From the NCBI GenBank assembly GCA_947382415.1, contig CANCYO010000002.1, positions 110,473 through 174,472 on the forward strand: a DNA stretch of 64,000 nt, given 5' to 3'. Positions 17,812-26,216 of this stretch are shown one piece after another. Under the pieces are notes generated by a model that was not told the DNA's origin, did not search any database, and saw only the letters and a list, made by a program, of their open reading frames with translations. The position numbers were made by a program, and so were the translations under genes. Position 1 is the first letter of the stretch; each line of letters begins with the position of its first letter. The stretch is from an uncultured Lachnospiraceae bacterium. GTDB lineage: Bacteria > Bacillota > Clostridia > Lachnospirales > Lachnospiraceae.

Positions 17812-20109
17812 ATGGAAAACAAAATGAGTGTGGAGGAAGTGCTGCAGAAGGTGGATGAATACTACCGGCAGAATCAGGGACCTGAGGCGGAAAAGCTTAT
17901 GCAGGGCGCTATTGTGGAGGCGATGTCTGCCGGGGATGACCAGGGGCTGCTGCAGCTTTTGAACGAGCTTCTGGGATATTATCGGGAGACCAGCCGGGTG
18001 GAGGATTCCTATGCCATCGCAGGCCAGTGTATGGGACTTGCGGAGCGCATGGGGCTTTCAGGCACGATCCCTTATGCGACCACGCTTTTAAACGTGGCCA
18101 ATGCTTACCGGGCAGGCGGGAGGCTGGAGGACTCTCTGGAATTGTACCTCAGGGTCAGAAAAATCTATGACGTAGAGCTTGCACCGGGGGATATGCTGTC
18201 CGCCAGTCTGGAAAATAATCTGAGCCTTCTGTATCAGGAGCTTGGGCGGTTTTCTGATGCCAAGGAGAGTCTGCTGAGAGCGCTTGACATTGTGGAGCAG
18301 GGGAGCGGTGTGGACTTTGAGATTGCGGTGACCCATGCCAATCTGGCCACCACCTGCCTGCACACCGGCGAGGCGGAAGAAGCGCGCGCTTACGCGGAGA
18401 AGTCCATGCGTGAATTCGAGGCCATGGGACTGGAGGACGCCCATTACGGCGCGGCTTTGTCGGCGCTTGCCACCTATTATTATCAGCAGCAGGAATATGC
18501 CCGGGCCGGACAGCTTTTTGAGCGGGCAATGGCGCTGATGGAGCGGAATCTGGGCCGGAATGAATTTTATGAGAGACTGCGGGAGAACGCCGAGGCCTGC
18601 AGGGCGGCACAGGAAGCCCGGAGCGCGGGAAACGCTCAGCAGGGAATAGCGGTCAGCAGAGCCTTTTACGAACAGTATGGCAGGCCTATGATCGCCGAAA
18701 AATTTCCGGACTATGAGGGCCGGATTGCCGTGGGACTGGCAGGCAAGGGTTCCGATTGTTTCGGTTATGATGATGTGTGGTCAAGAGATCACGATTGGGG
18801 GCCGGAATTCTGCATGTGGGTGACGGAGGAGACCTATGCCGCCATCGGGGAAGCTCTGGAGGCGGCTTACGACAGTCTGCCGGAGACATTTCGGGAATTC
18901 CGGCGTATGCCCGAAAAGGTTCGCCGGGAGAGAAGGGGTGTGTTTACGATTCCCGGATTCTTCCAAAAGATTGCAGACGCCCCGGACTATGAGCATATCG
19001 CATGGCGGGATACACCGGATTACGCGCTGGCGGCAGTGGCTGACGGTGTGATCTTTCGGGACGACGAGGGAATTTTTACCCGTGAGCGGGAAAAGTTTTT
19101 CCAGGGATATCCTGAGGTCATACGCTATCTGAAAATGGCGGACAGTGCGGCCAGATTCTCTCAGGCCGGTCAGTATAATTACGGGCGTATGCTGCGGCGG
19201 GGGGACACTGTGACGGCGCAGATGATGCTGGCGGACTGTGCCAGGGAGGCCATGAAGCTGCAGCACTATATTGAAAACAGATATCCGCCCCATGACAAAT
19301 GGCTCTGGCGCAGCCTGCAGGAATCCGAGAACGGGCGCGCTCTGGGCGCGCTGCTCACCGGCTTGCCGGATGCGGTGGAGGAGATCGGTACATTTCTGGC
19401 ACGAGAGCTCTATCAGATGAATTTTATCAGTGATTCGGACAATTATCTGGATGCCCACAGCGGGGAGCTGGCGGCCAAGGCGGCTTTTGCAGCCTGTACG
19501 GACGAAGAGCTGGTGGAGCGGATCGCCAGGGCAGAGTTTGAGGCCTTTGACAAGGTGAAAAATGTGGGCGGCCGGGCAAGCTGCCAGAATGACTGGCCTA
19601 CTTTTTCAATTATGCGAAAGAGCCAGTATCTGACCTGGAACCGGGTGATGTTGTTGCAGTATCTGTATGACTTTACCCGTGAACTGGACTTGGGACATAA
19701 TCTCATCGAGGAAAAATATGGCAGAATGATGGAGAGCACGGCGCCCGCCGAATATGAGGCCATGCGGGAGCGATTCCCTGAGATATCCCCTGAGAAGCGG
19801 GCTGTTATCGAACAGATCGTGCAGCTCCAGGTGGCGTGGATGGAGGAGTTTGCAGGCAGATATCCCGCTCTGGCGGACAATGCGCGCAGCGTCCACACCA
19901 GCGACGACAATATCGCCAACACTTCCTATGAGACCTATCTGAGAGGAGAGATCAGCACCTATTCGGACAAAATGCTGGAGCTGTACGGCAGATATGTGGT
20001 AGAGTACGCCCAGAGCGGACAGAATCTGACCTTTGCCATCATGACCAACAGCGTACATTTATATGGTTATGAGAGTCTGGAAGCGGCAGAGCGTTTTCTG
20101 GAACGGTAG
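17812..20109 (+). CDS. TPR and DUF4037 domain protein
   Basis: A 765-residue cytoplasmic protein. Residues about 1-270 are TPR-like helical repeats (segments RLEDSLELYLRVRKIYD, GRFSDAKESLLRALDI, EYARAGQLFERAMALM). Residues about 285-760 are the DUF4037 domain, with GKGSDCFGYDDVWSRDHDWGP, which resembles a nucleotidyltransferase GS...DxD signature, and later ASCQNDWPTFSIMRKSQY. DUF4037 proteins are suspected nucleotidyltransferases, but activity is unproven. An alternative GTG start at 17806 is equally close to GGAGGG. No close operon partner. Confidence 0.82.
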   Translation: MENKMSVEEVLQKVDEYYRQNQGPEAEKLMQGAIVEAMSAGDDQGLLQLLNELLGYYRETSRVEDSYAIAGQCMGLAERMGLSGTIPYATTLLNVANAYRAGGRLEDSLELYLRVRKIYDVELAPGDMLSASLENNLSLLYQELGRFSDAKESLLRALDIVEQGSGVDFEIAVTHANLATTCLHTGEAEEARAYAEKSMREFEAMGLEDAHYGAALSALATYYYQQQEYARAGQLFERAMALMERNLGRNEFYERLRENAEACRAAQEARSAGNAQQGIAVSRAFYEQYGRPMIAEKFPDYEGRIAVGLAGKGSDCFGYDDVWSRDHDWGPEFCMWVTEETYAAIGEALEAAYDSLPETFREFRRMPEKVRRERRGVFTIPGFFQKIADAPDYEHIAWRDTPDYALAAVADGVIFRDDEGIFTREREKFFQGYPEVIRYLKMADSAARFSQAGQYNYGRMLRRGDTVTAQMMLADCAREAMKLQHYIENRYPPHDKWLWRSLQESENGRALGALLTGLPDAVEEIGTFLARELYQMNFISDSDNYLDAHSGELAAKAAFAACTDEELVERIARAEFEAFDKVKNVGGRASCQNDWPTFSIMRKSQYLTWNRVMLLQYLYDFTRELDLGHNLIEEKYGRMMESTAPAEYEAMRERFPEISPEKRAVIEQIVQLQVAWMEEFAGRYPALADNARSVHTSDDNIANTSYETYLRGEISTYSDKMLELYGRYVVEYAQSGQNLTFAIMTNSVHLYGYESLEAAERFLER

Positions 20110-20207
20110 ATTTGAATATGGCGTTGGGAATATTTTAGAATAAAATCCACATGCTAATCCCGCGGGTCTTAGCAGATCTGAAAATGAGTTGAAAGGAGAT
20201 TGGTAAA

Positions 20208-20513
20208 GTGGATGTCAATGGTTTGCCTATAGAAGGTTTTCAATCGATCAATCTGTCTGCCGGGCTTGGCGCAACGCCGCCTCTGCCCGCTTCCATGATG
20301 AAATCGGGCCTGGAGGCCGACGGAAGAGAGGGCAGAGATACCAGCGCTGTCACCGAGTCGGAGATGGAGCACATTATTTTAGAGTATAAGGCGGCGCAGT
20401 CGGCCCGAGAGGCGGAAGCAGTGCTTGACCGCAGGGTGCCCGAAGGGCAGATGAGCCGGGTTCTGGACGGACTGGAAAATGATTTTTTCAGCTCCAGCCC
20501 CCATCGATCGTAA
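20208..20513 (+). CDS. Small hypothetical protein, 101 residues
   Basis: GTG start with AAAGGAG nine bases upstream. I do not recognise the family. The N-terminal half is Gly/Pro/Ser-rich and probably disordered; residues 48-95 are charged and helical (SEMEHIILEYKAAQSAREAEAV). No signal peptide. Its last 26 bases overlap the 3' end of the convergent SDR gene. The start codon signal makes it likely to be expressed. Confidence 0.5.
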   Translation: MDVNGLPIEGFQSINLSAGLGATPPLPASMMKSGLEADGREGRDTSAVTESEMEHIILEYKAAQSAREAEAVLDRRVPEGQMSRVLDGLENDFFSSSPHRS

Positions 20514-21213
20514 TGACCTGTCCAGTCAGATAAGCCGGGCTCTGGGCGAGCTGCAGTACAAGCTGTGCCACTTCCTCCGGGCGTCCCAGCCTGTCGGAGG
20601 GAATTTCGTTTTTAAGCTGGTCGATATCCTCCCTGGTAAAGCGGGCGTTCATGGCCGTGTCGATGATGCCGCAGGCGATGGCATTGACCTGAATGCCGCT
20701 TGGGGCCAGTTCCTTGGCCAGAGCCCTGGTGAAGGCGTTCATGCCGCCCTTGGAGGCGGAGTAGGCTACTTCCATGGAGGCTCCGGCATTGCCCCAGACG
20801 GAGGAGATATTGATGATATGCCCCGCGTGTTCCTGCAGCATGATGGGAATTGCGGCCCGGGCGGTGTAGAAACAACTGTCCAGATTCACACTCATCACGC
20901 GGCGCCACTCCTCTGAGGTCATGTCGGACAGGAGTCCGATATAGGATATTCCGGCATTGTTGACCAGCACGTCCAGATGTTTGATCTCGGCGAATATCTG
21001 CAGTACATCTTCCTCACAGCTCATATCTGCCTGCAGGGTGGTACAGCTGATCTGATGATCCGCCATGAGCTGTTCTGCCAGTTTCTCCAGCGCTTCCATG
21101 CTTTTGTCACAGGTAAGCACAAGATGGTAGCCGTTTTCGGCAAAGCTGCGGGCGATTGCGGCGCCGATGCCGCGGGACGCGCCGGTTATGAGAGCTGTTT
21201 TGCGTGTGTTCAT
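20488..21213 (-). CDS. Short-chain dehydrogenase/reductase, FabG-like
   Basis: An NAD(P)-dependent oxidoreductase of the classical SDR family, 241 residues. The cofactor motif is TGASRGIGAAI near the N-terminus, the structural NNAG motif follows, and the catalytic Ser...Tyr-x3-Lys lies in NISSVWGNAG...AYSASKGG. The C-terminal ITIDGGW is typical of 3-oxoacyl-ACP reductases. The start at 21213 has a perfect AAAGGAGG site; a 17-residue upstream extension has none. No fatty-acid genes are adjacent, so the substrate is open. It is divergent from the TrxB-like gene, with overlapping promoter elements. Confidence 0.88.
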   Translation of the reverse strand: MNTRKTALITGASRGIGAAIARSFAENGYHLVLTCDKSMEALEKLAEQLMADHQISCTTLQADMSCEEDVLQIFAEIKHLDVLVNNAGISYIGLLSDMTSEEWRRVMSVNLDSCFYTARAAIPIMLQEHAGHIINISSVWGNAGASMEVAYSASKGGMNAFTRALAKELAPSGIQVNAIACGIIDTAMNARFTREDIDQLKNEIPSDRLGRPEEVAQLVLQLAQSPAYLTGQVITIDGGWS

Positions 21214-21268
21214 GCAGACCTCCTTTTGTATCGCTGTGGTCAAAGGGTAAAGTTTATATGACAATATC

Positions 21269-21298
21269 AGTATAACATGCCGCAGCTTGATTTTCCAA
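21269..21298 (-). promoter_or_regulatory. Promoter of the SDR gene
   Basis: On the minus strand: TTGGAA (21298-21293), 18-base spacer, TATACT (21274-21269). Its -35 overlaps that of the divergent TrxB-like promoter. Confidence 0.5.
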
Positions 21299-21315
21299 TA
21301 TAAAACTGTTACACT
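21287..21315 (+). promoter_or_regulatory. Promoter of the thioredoxin-reductase-like gene
   Basis: TTGATT (21287-21292), 17-base spacer, TACACT (21310-21315), 35 bases before the ATG at 21350. Confidence 0.6.
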
Positions 21316-21349
21316 TACCGTATATTTTCATTTTAAAGGAGAAGATGCA

Positions 21350-22264
21350 ATGTATGATTTGATCATTATCGGGTCGGGGCCTGCGGGATTGTCTGCGGCG
21401 GTCTATGGAGTGCGCGCGGGTTTGAAGCTTCTGGTGCTGGAACAGAATCCCATGAGCGGCGGCCAGATTTTAAATACTTACGAGGTGGACAATTATCTGG
21501 GCCTGCCCGGGATCAGCGGTTTTGATATGGGAAAGTGTTTTCGGGAGCATGCGGACAGGCTGGGAGTGGAATTTGTGGAAGGGCGTGTAAAGGAGATTCT
21601 TGACGGCGGTGAGGTTAAGACCGTGTGTACCCGAAAGGAAAACTATGAAGCCAGGGCGGTGATTCTGGCCGGCGGCGCGGAGCATGCCCAGCTCGGGGTA
21701 CCCGGCGAGGAGGAATTCTCCGGCATGGGGGTGTCTTACTGCGCCACCTGCGACGGCGCCTTTTTCAAAGGAAAGACTGTGGCCGTGGTGGGAGGCGGAG
21801 ATGTGGCGCTGGAGGACGCCATCTATCTGGCCCGAACCTGCGAGAAGGTCTGGCTGATTCACAGACGGGACGAGCTTCGAGGCGCCGTGGTATTGCAGGA
21901 AGAGCTTAAGGCCCTTCCCAATGTTGAGATACTCTTCAGTCATACGGTGGAGCAGATTCAGGGCGGAGACAGTGTGGAGAGCCTTCTGATCAAAGACAAA
22001 AAGACCGGCGAGGAGCGGGAGCTTCCCGTGAGTGGTGTGTTTATTGCGGTGGGCATTCGGCCCAACAGTGAGCTGGTACGGAATCTGGTGGACTGTGACG
22101 AGACAGGCTATGTGTTGGCCGGGGAGGACTGCGCCAGCAGCCGTCCCGGCATTTATGTGGCAGGAGATATCCGCAGGAAGCCGCTGCGCCAGGTGGTCAC
22201 GGCGGTGGCAGACGGCGCGAACGCCGCAGTGGCGGCAGGAGATTTTATCAGAAAGCATTCTTAA
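21350..22264 (+). CDS. trxB: Thioredoxin reductase family FAD/NAD(P)-dependent oxidoreductase
   Basis: A 304-residue flavoprotein. The FAD-binding motif GSGPAGLSAAVYGVRAG is at the N-terminus, the redox-active CATC is at Cys131-Cys134, the second Rossmann motif is GGGDVALEDA, and the C-terminal FAD motif is IYVAGDIR. It reduces thioredoxin or a related disulfide protein with NAD(P)H. The start at 21350 follows AAAGGAGAAG. No thioredoxin gene is adjacent. A terminator lies at 22339-22367. The symbol indicates family; the exact electron donor and partner are unknown. Confidence 0.9.
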   Translation: MYDLIIIGSGPAGLSAAVYGVRAGLKLLVLEQNPMSGGQILNTYEVDNYLGLPGISGFDMGKCFREHADRLGVEFVEGRVKEILDGGEVKTVCTRKENYEARAVILAGGAEHAQLGVPGEEEFSGMGVSYCATCDGAFFKGKTVAVVGGGDVALEDAIYLARTCEKVWLIHRRDELRGAVVLQEELKALPNVEILFSHTVEQIQGGDSVESLLIKDKKTGEERELPVSGVFIAVGIRPNSELVRNLVDCDETGYVLAGEDCASSRPGIYVAGDIRRKPLRQVVTAVADGANAAVAAGDFIRKHS

Positions 22265-22338
22265 TAAAGCTTTCTAAGGCTTTATTAAGAAAAATTAAAA
22301 ATTGTTAAAGTTGTTGCAAAGTTTTTATGAACAAAAAT

Positions 22339-22367
22339 GGTGGCCTTCGGGCTGCCTTTTTTTGGCA
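22339..22367 (+). terminator. Rho-independent terminator with TTCG tetraloop
   Basis: Seven-pair stem GGTGGCC/GGCTGCC (two G-U pairs in RNA) around a TTCG loop (22339-22356), followed by TTTTTTT. Confidence 0.85.
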
Positions 22368-22429
22368 ATAGTTCCAAAAAGCCTGTAAAATCAATATTTT
22401 TAGCACTGCATATACTATTGCAGGGGGTG

Positions 22430-22458
22430 TTGACAAATGAAGGAGTTCGTGATATATT
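22430..22458 (+). promoter_or_regulatory. Consensus sigma-A promoter of the NlpC/P60 gene
   Basis: TTGACA (22430-22435), 17-base spacer, TATATT (22453-22458). The transcript would have a leader of about 70 bases before the ATG at 22537. Confidence 0.75.
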
Positions 22459-22536
22459 TGTAAACAAGCGTAATAATTTTGTAACAAATGAAAGATACTG
22501 AGTGTTATCGGTATGGAGAGCTTACAGGAGGAGAGT

Positions 22537-23724
22537 ATGGTAAGCAGGTCTTTGAGAATGACTGCATGTGCATTGGCGGCCACGATGGCGGTTTCCGGGA
22601 TGTCTATCACGGCGTTCGCGTCTTCTTCCGGTTCGACGCTGCCCAGCGGCGGTGTGGGACTGAGCCTTGTGAACAATGCTACCGCACTTGAGAATATAGT
22701 CGGCACGGAGAAGAAGGAAGTCAGGGTCAGCGCGAATACTGCCAAGGCGAAGCCGGTGGCTGTGGTCAAGGAGTTGACAGAGGAAGATATGTTCCGCAAT
22801 CTGGTGATTGCGCAGGTTAATAATTATGTAAACGTCAGAAGCCTTCCCAGCGAGGAGGGCGAGATCGTCGGCAAGCTTTATGACGACTCGGTGGGAACGC
22901 TCCTTGATGAGGAGAACGGCTGGTATCAGATTAAATCCGGCAATGTGACCGGATATGTAAAAGGTGAGTTCTGTGTCACCGGTGATGACGCCGTTGAGCT
23001 GGCAAAGAAGGTTGGCACACGCTTCGCCACGGTTACCACCACTACCCTTCATGTGCGGACGGAGCCGAGTCTGGATGCCCCGATACTTGGGCTTGTTCCC
23101 ATAGAGGACGAACTGGTGGTTCTGGATGAGACGGAAGGCTGGGCTCAGGTGGACGTCGAGGAAGGAATCGGCTGGGTTTCCACAGATTATGTAGAGTTAC
23201 ATACAGAGTTTGTGGAGGCTGAATCCAAGCAGGAGGAAGAGGCGCGGCTTGCCAGAGAGGCTGAGGAGCGCAGAAAGAACAGAGAGGCTGCAGCCAAGTC
23301 AGTACAGGCACAGCAGGCAGCGGCTCCTGCAGGCGATGCTCCTGCTCCGGTGGTTGTCGCCGGCGAGAACAGCAGTGAGATGGGCGTTGCGGTTGCAGAA
23401 TACGCACTGCAGTTTAAGGGGAATCCTTATGTATACGGCGGCACCAGCCTGACCAACGGTGCAGACTGCTCCGGTTTTGTCATGAGCGTCTATGCGAACT
23501 TTGGCGTGGAGCTTCCCCACTCTTCCGCAGCTGACCGCACTCAGGGTTATGGCGTGGAAGGCGGACTTGAGAACGCGCAGCCCGGAGACCTGATCTGCTA
23601 CTCCGGCCATGTGGCACTGTATATCGGCGATGGACAGATTGTTCACGCGTCCACCAAAAAGACCGGTATTATTGTCTCCAGAGCAGATTACAAGAAGATC
23701 CTTGCAATCAGAAGAATATTCTAA
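22537..23724 (+). CDS. Secreted SH3b / NlpC-P60 cell-wall hydrolase
   Basis: A 395-residue exported protein. The start at 22537 follows AGGAGGAG. A signal peptide spans residues 1 to about 32, ending near ITAFA. Two bacterial SH3b domains (about 85-155 and 160-225) bind peptidoglycan. A charged Glu/Arg/Lys-rich linker and an Ala/Pro stretch (about 230-275) follow. The NlpC/P60 catalytic domain has Cys311 in ADCSGFV, His358 in SGHVALY and His370 in IVHAS. It would cleave stem peptides of peptidoglycan, in separation or remodelling. It is transcribed alone, between two good terminators. Confidence 0.92.
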   Translation: MVSRSLRMTACALAATMAVSGMSITAFASSSGSTLPSGGVGLSLVNNATALENIVGTEKKEVRVSANTAKAKPVAVVKELTEEDMFRNLVIAQVNNYVNVRSLPSEEGEIVGKLYDDSVGTLLDEENGWYQIKSGNVTGYVKGEFCVTGDDAVELAKKVGTRFATVTTTTLHVRTEPSLDAPILGLVPIEDELVVLDETEGWAQVDVEEGIGWVSTDYVELHTEFVEAESKQEEEARLAREAEERRKNREAAAKSVQAQQAAAPAGDAPAPVVVAGENSSEMGVAVAEYALQFKGNPYVYGGTSLTNGADCSGFVMSVYANFGVELPHSSAADRTQGYGVEGGLENAQPGDLICYSGHVALYIGDGQIVHASTKKTGIIVSRADYKKILAIRRIF

Positions 23725-23729
23725 TATGA

Positions 23730-23780
23730 CTGCCATACCGCAGTCGCCCTTTGGGGCGGTCTCCGGTATGGCAGTTTTTT
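23730..23780 (+). terminator. Rho-independent terminator of the NlpC/P60 gene
   Basis: Eleven-base perfect inverted repeat CTGCCATACCG (23730-23740) and CGGTATGGCAG (23764-23774) with an inner GCCC/GGGC hairpin, followed by TTTTTT. Confidence 0.92.
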
Positions 23781-23952
23781 ATGATTCAGGACTCGGCGCG
23801 TGTTGTTTTGACCGTTGTTTCTGAATTAAGTAATTTGTCAAAATATTGTTTATGTGTAAACACCGGGTGTTTTTTCTGAGAATGTGCAATTTGTACAAAT
23901 AAGTTCAAAAAAATAAAGCCGACAACGGGCTGCATTCAATGCGATGGGCAAT

Positions 23953-24023
23953 TTATCCACATTCAAAAAGTGTAAAAATAGGACAAAAGGTATTTATACA
24001 CCGAGTTATACACATTATCCACC
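23953..24023 (+). promoter_or_regulatory. Cluster of four DnaA-box-like 9-mers
   Basis: Within 71 bases, on the same strand: TTATCCACA (23953-23961), TTATACACC (23994-24002), TTATACACA (24006-24014) and TTATCCACC (24015-24023). The first and third match TTATNCACA exactly; the others differ at the last base. The last two abut. They lie in the 514-base gap between the NlpC/P60 terminator and the hpf promoter. No dnaA or dnaN is nearby, so this is probably a DnaA regulatory or titration site, not the origin. Confidence 0.55.
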
Positions 24024-24174
24024 AATTTTAGCATGGATTCGAGGGGGGATAAACTTTGTCAAGCAAAACTAATGTTTTGTGAAGTTCTCATAAAAATATT
24101 GAAATTGTCCTTAAAAAACAAAACGGCTGTTGACAGATGCAATGTCAAAAACAAGTAAATAATTCCTGTAATTG

Positions 24175-24204
24175 TTGCTAAACACGTTGCGTTCGTGTTA
24201 TAAT
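24175..24204 (+). promoter_or_regulatory. Promoter of hpf
   Basis: TTGCTA (24175-24180), 18-base spacer, consensus TATAAT (24199-24204), 35 bases before the ATG. Confidence 0.7.
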
Positions 24205-24238
24205 GCTTATACAATAAACTATCGAAAGGGATGATAGC

Positions 24239-24766
24239 ATGAAATTTGTAATTGTAGGCAGGAACATCGAAGTGACACCGGGACTGAGATCCGCGGTGGA
24301 GGATAAGCTCGGCAAGCTGGACAAGTACTTTAAGCCGGGACAGGAAGTGCATGTGACTCTGAGCGTGGAGAAGGAGCGCCAGAAGATCGAAGTGACCATA
24401 GCCGTGAAAGGCAGCATTATTCGCTCGGAGCAGGTCAGCAACGATATGTATGTGTCCATAGATTTGGTGGAGGAGGTTATCGAGAGACAGCTGAAGAGAT
24501 ATAAGAGTAAGATTGTGGACAGGCAGCAGGCGGCAGGAGAGTTCAGCCAGACCTATGTGGAGAACGACTATATGGACGACGAGGAGATTCAGATCGTGCG
24601 TACCAAGAAGTTTGACATCAAGCCCATGTATCCCGAAGACGCCTGCATCCAGATGGAGCTGTTGGGCCACAATTTCTTTGTGTTCTGTAATGCGGAGACG
24701 GATCAGGTCAATGTAGTTTACAAGAGAAGGGGCGACACCTACGGCCTTATAGAGCCGGAGTGTTAG
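24239..24766 (+). CDS. hpf: Ribosome hibernation promoting factor, long form
   Basis: A 175-residue protein with an N-terminal YfiA/RaiA domain (about 1-100; opening KFVIVGRNIEVTPGLR and the KLDKYF segment) and the C-terminal dimerisation domain of long HPF (about 118-175; VRTKKFDIKPM...EDACIQMELLGHNFFVF). Long HPF joins two 70S ribosomes into inactive 100S dimers in stationary phase. AAAGGGA precedes the ATG. The gene is monocistronic from a consensus -10 promoter, downstream of the DnaA-box cluster. Confidence 0.95.
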   Translation: MKFVIVGRNIEVTPGLRSAVEDKLGKLDKYFKPGQEVHVTLSVEKERQKIEVTIAVKGSIIRSEQVSNDMYVSIDLVEEVIERQLKRYKSKIVDRQQAAGEFSQTYVENDYMDDEEIQIVRTKKFDIKPMYPEDACIQMELLGHNFFVFCNAETDQVNVVYKRRGDTYGLIEPEC

Positions 24767-24910
24767 CCTGCAGGACTGCCTGGCACTGCGGAGGGACGCG
24801 GCAGGCAGCGATGATTTTTGAGCGGACACGGACAAAGTTTGGCATGTTTTTACCCACAGGCACATAAGATAAGAAGAATAAAGCCGTAAAAGCGGGCAAG
24901 GGGTATAGAC

Positions 24911-26083
24911 ATGCAGATGCCGTTTATCTTGGGGAAACGGGGCGATGCTGCCCGAAAGGAAAGCCATAGTCAGAGTGACCGTGACAATCGAATGAGAAAA
25001 ATGCGACAAGCATTGCTGGGGGAGGCGATTGCCCTGGCGATGCTTGTCTGTCTTTGGGCGGGGCGGACACAGTTTGCCCAGACTGCCGCCACCGGAACGG
25101 ATTATATCAAGTGGGTGGACTTTACCGTGTCCTATGAGGCGCTCTGCCGTGCCTATCAATGGGATGTGGAGAGCCATGGATCGGAGCACGAGGTCTGCTG
25201 GATAGAGCTTCTGGCTTATACGGCTTCCCGTACCGGCGGAGATTTTGACAAGAAGGCGCTGAAGCTTTTGGACGATACGGCACAGAAGATCATGGAAGGC
25301 GAGGCCGATATGGAGGAGCTTTCCGGAGACCTGAAATATTATAATTATTATGAAGAGGCATACACTGCGGTGCTGGGCGGTATGGTTGGAGAGTATGAGG
25401 TGGAGGTGCAGGACGAGAACGGTCACGTGAATTGGGAGAAAAAGTATGGACTCAAGGCTTATTTTCCCCTGGCCCGGGGCTTTGATTACTCCCATTTTGA
25501 CGATTTCGGCACAAGCAGGAGCTATGGCTATAAGCGAAAACACCTTGGGCATGACATGATGGGACTCACAGGCACACCCATTATGGCCATCGAGTCGGGC
25601 CGGGTGGAGGCCCTTGGCTGGAATCAGTACGGCGGCTGGCGCGTGGGCATACGGAGCCTTGACGGCAAGCGTTATTATTACTACGCCCATCTGCGGCAGA
25701 ACTATCCCTTCGCGGAGAATCTGGAGGAGGGAAGCCTTGTCACCGCGGGGGACGTCATCGGCTATATGGGACATACCGGCTATTCCACCAAGGAAAATGT
25801 AAATAATATTGAAGTGACGCATCTGCACTGGGGGCTGGAGCTGATCTTCGATGAGTCCCAGAAGGAGAGCGACAATGAGATATGGATCGACGTCTATGCC
25901 CTCACCCGCTTTCTGGCAAAACACACTCAGCCGGCGGCGAAGGTGGAGGGAACGAAGGAGTGGGTGAGAACCACACAGATGCGGGACCCGGAGCTGGAGG
26001 GGTATGGGGCGCAGTTTCCGGAAGAAATGAAAATACCGGTGAAAGAGGTTTCTCAAGCCGATTTAAGAAAACTTGAGTGGTAG
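24911..26083 (+). CDS. M23 family metallopeptidase, membrane-anchored or secreted
   Basis: A 390-residue protein with one N-terminal hydrophobic segment (about residues 37-60) preceded by positive charges, so it is exported or anchored. The C-terminal LytM/M23 domain (about 205-330) has the zinc motif H211-x3-D215 in KHLGHDMMG and H304-x-H306 in THLHWGL, giving an intact site for cleaving peptidoglycan cross-bridges. An upstream helical region (about 65-150) may regulate it. AAGGGG lies 8 bases before the ATG. A weak CTGCCTG/CAGGCAG hairpin follows hpf just upstream. Confidence 0.87.
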   Translation: MQMPFILGKRGDAARKESHSQSDRDNRMRKMRQALLGEAIALAMLVCLWAGRTQFAQTAATGTDYIKWVDFTVSYEALCRAYQWDVESHGSEHEVCWIELLAYTASRTGGDFDKKALKLLDDTAQKIMEGEADMEELSGDLKYYNYYEEAYTAVLGGMVGEYEVEVQDENGHVNWEKKYGLKAYFPLARGFDYSHFDDFGTSRSYGYKRKHLGHDMMGLTGTPIMAIESGRVEALGWNQYGGWRVGIRSLDGKRYYYYAHLRQNYPFAENLEEGSLVTAGDVIGYMGHTGYSTKENVNNIEVTHLHWGLELIFDESQKESDNEIWIDVYALTRFLAKHTQPAAKVEGTKEWVRTTQMRDPELEGYGAQFPEEMKIPVKEVSQADLRKLEW

Positions 26084-26124
26084 GCTGAATTGTTGTTTTG
26101 TGTATTTGTAATATTACATTTCAA

Positions 26125-26153
26125 TTGTGATTATGCGTTCGGTGTGTTATACT
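26125..26153 (+). promoter_or_regulatory. Promoter of the HNH gene
   Basis: TTGTGA (26125-26130), 17-base spacer, TATACT (26148-26153). Confidence 0.6.
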
Positions 26154-26216
26154 TAAATTCAATAGATTTACAAGGAGAACAAGTGCATATTATTCGTTTA
26201 TGTGAGAGTATGATGC

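Noticed and set aside
22265..22536. Riboswitch upstream of the NlpC/P60 gene
   Set aside because: NlpC/P60 genes in Clostridia often carry a c-di-AMP (ydaO-type) riboswitch, but its conserved motifs are not visible; only a terminator and a promoter are seen.
23953..24023. Chromosomal replication origin
   Set aside because: DnaA-box-like sites are present, but dnaA, dnaN and an AT-rich unwinding region with the usual neighbours are not.
24059..26056. Long minus-strand ORF of 665 codons
   Set aside because: It lies antisense to the M23 peptidase and hpf genes, which have clear motifs and start signals. Its sequence is His/Leu-rich, as expected for reversed codons.
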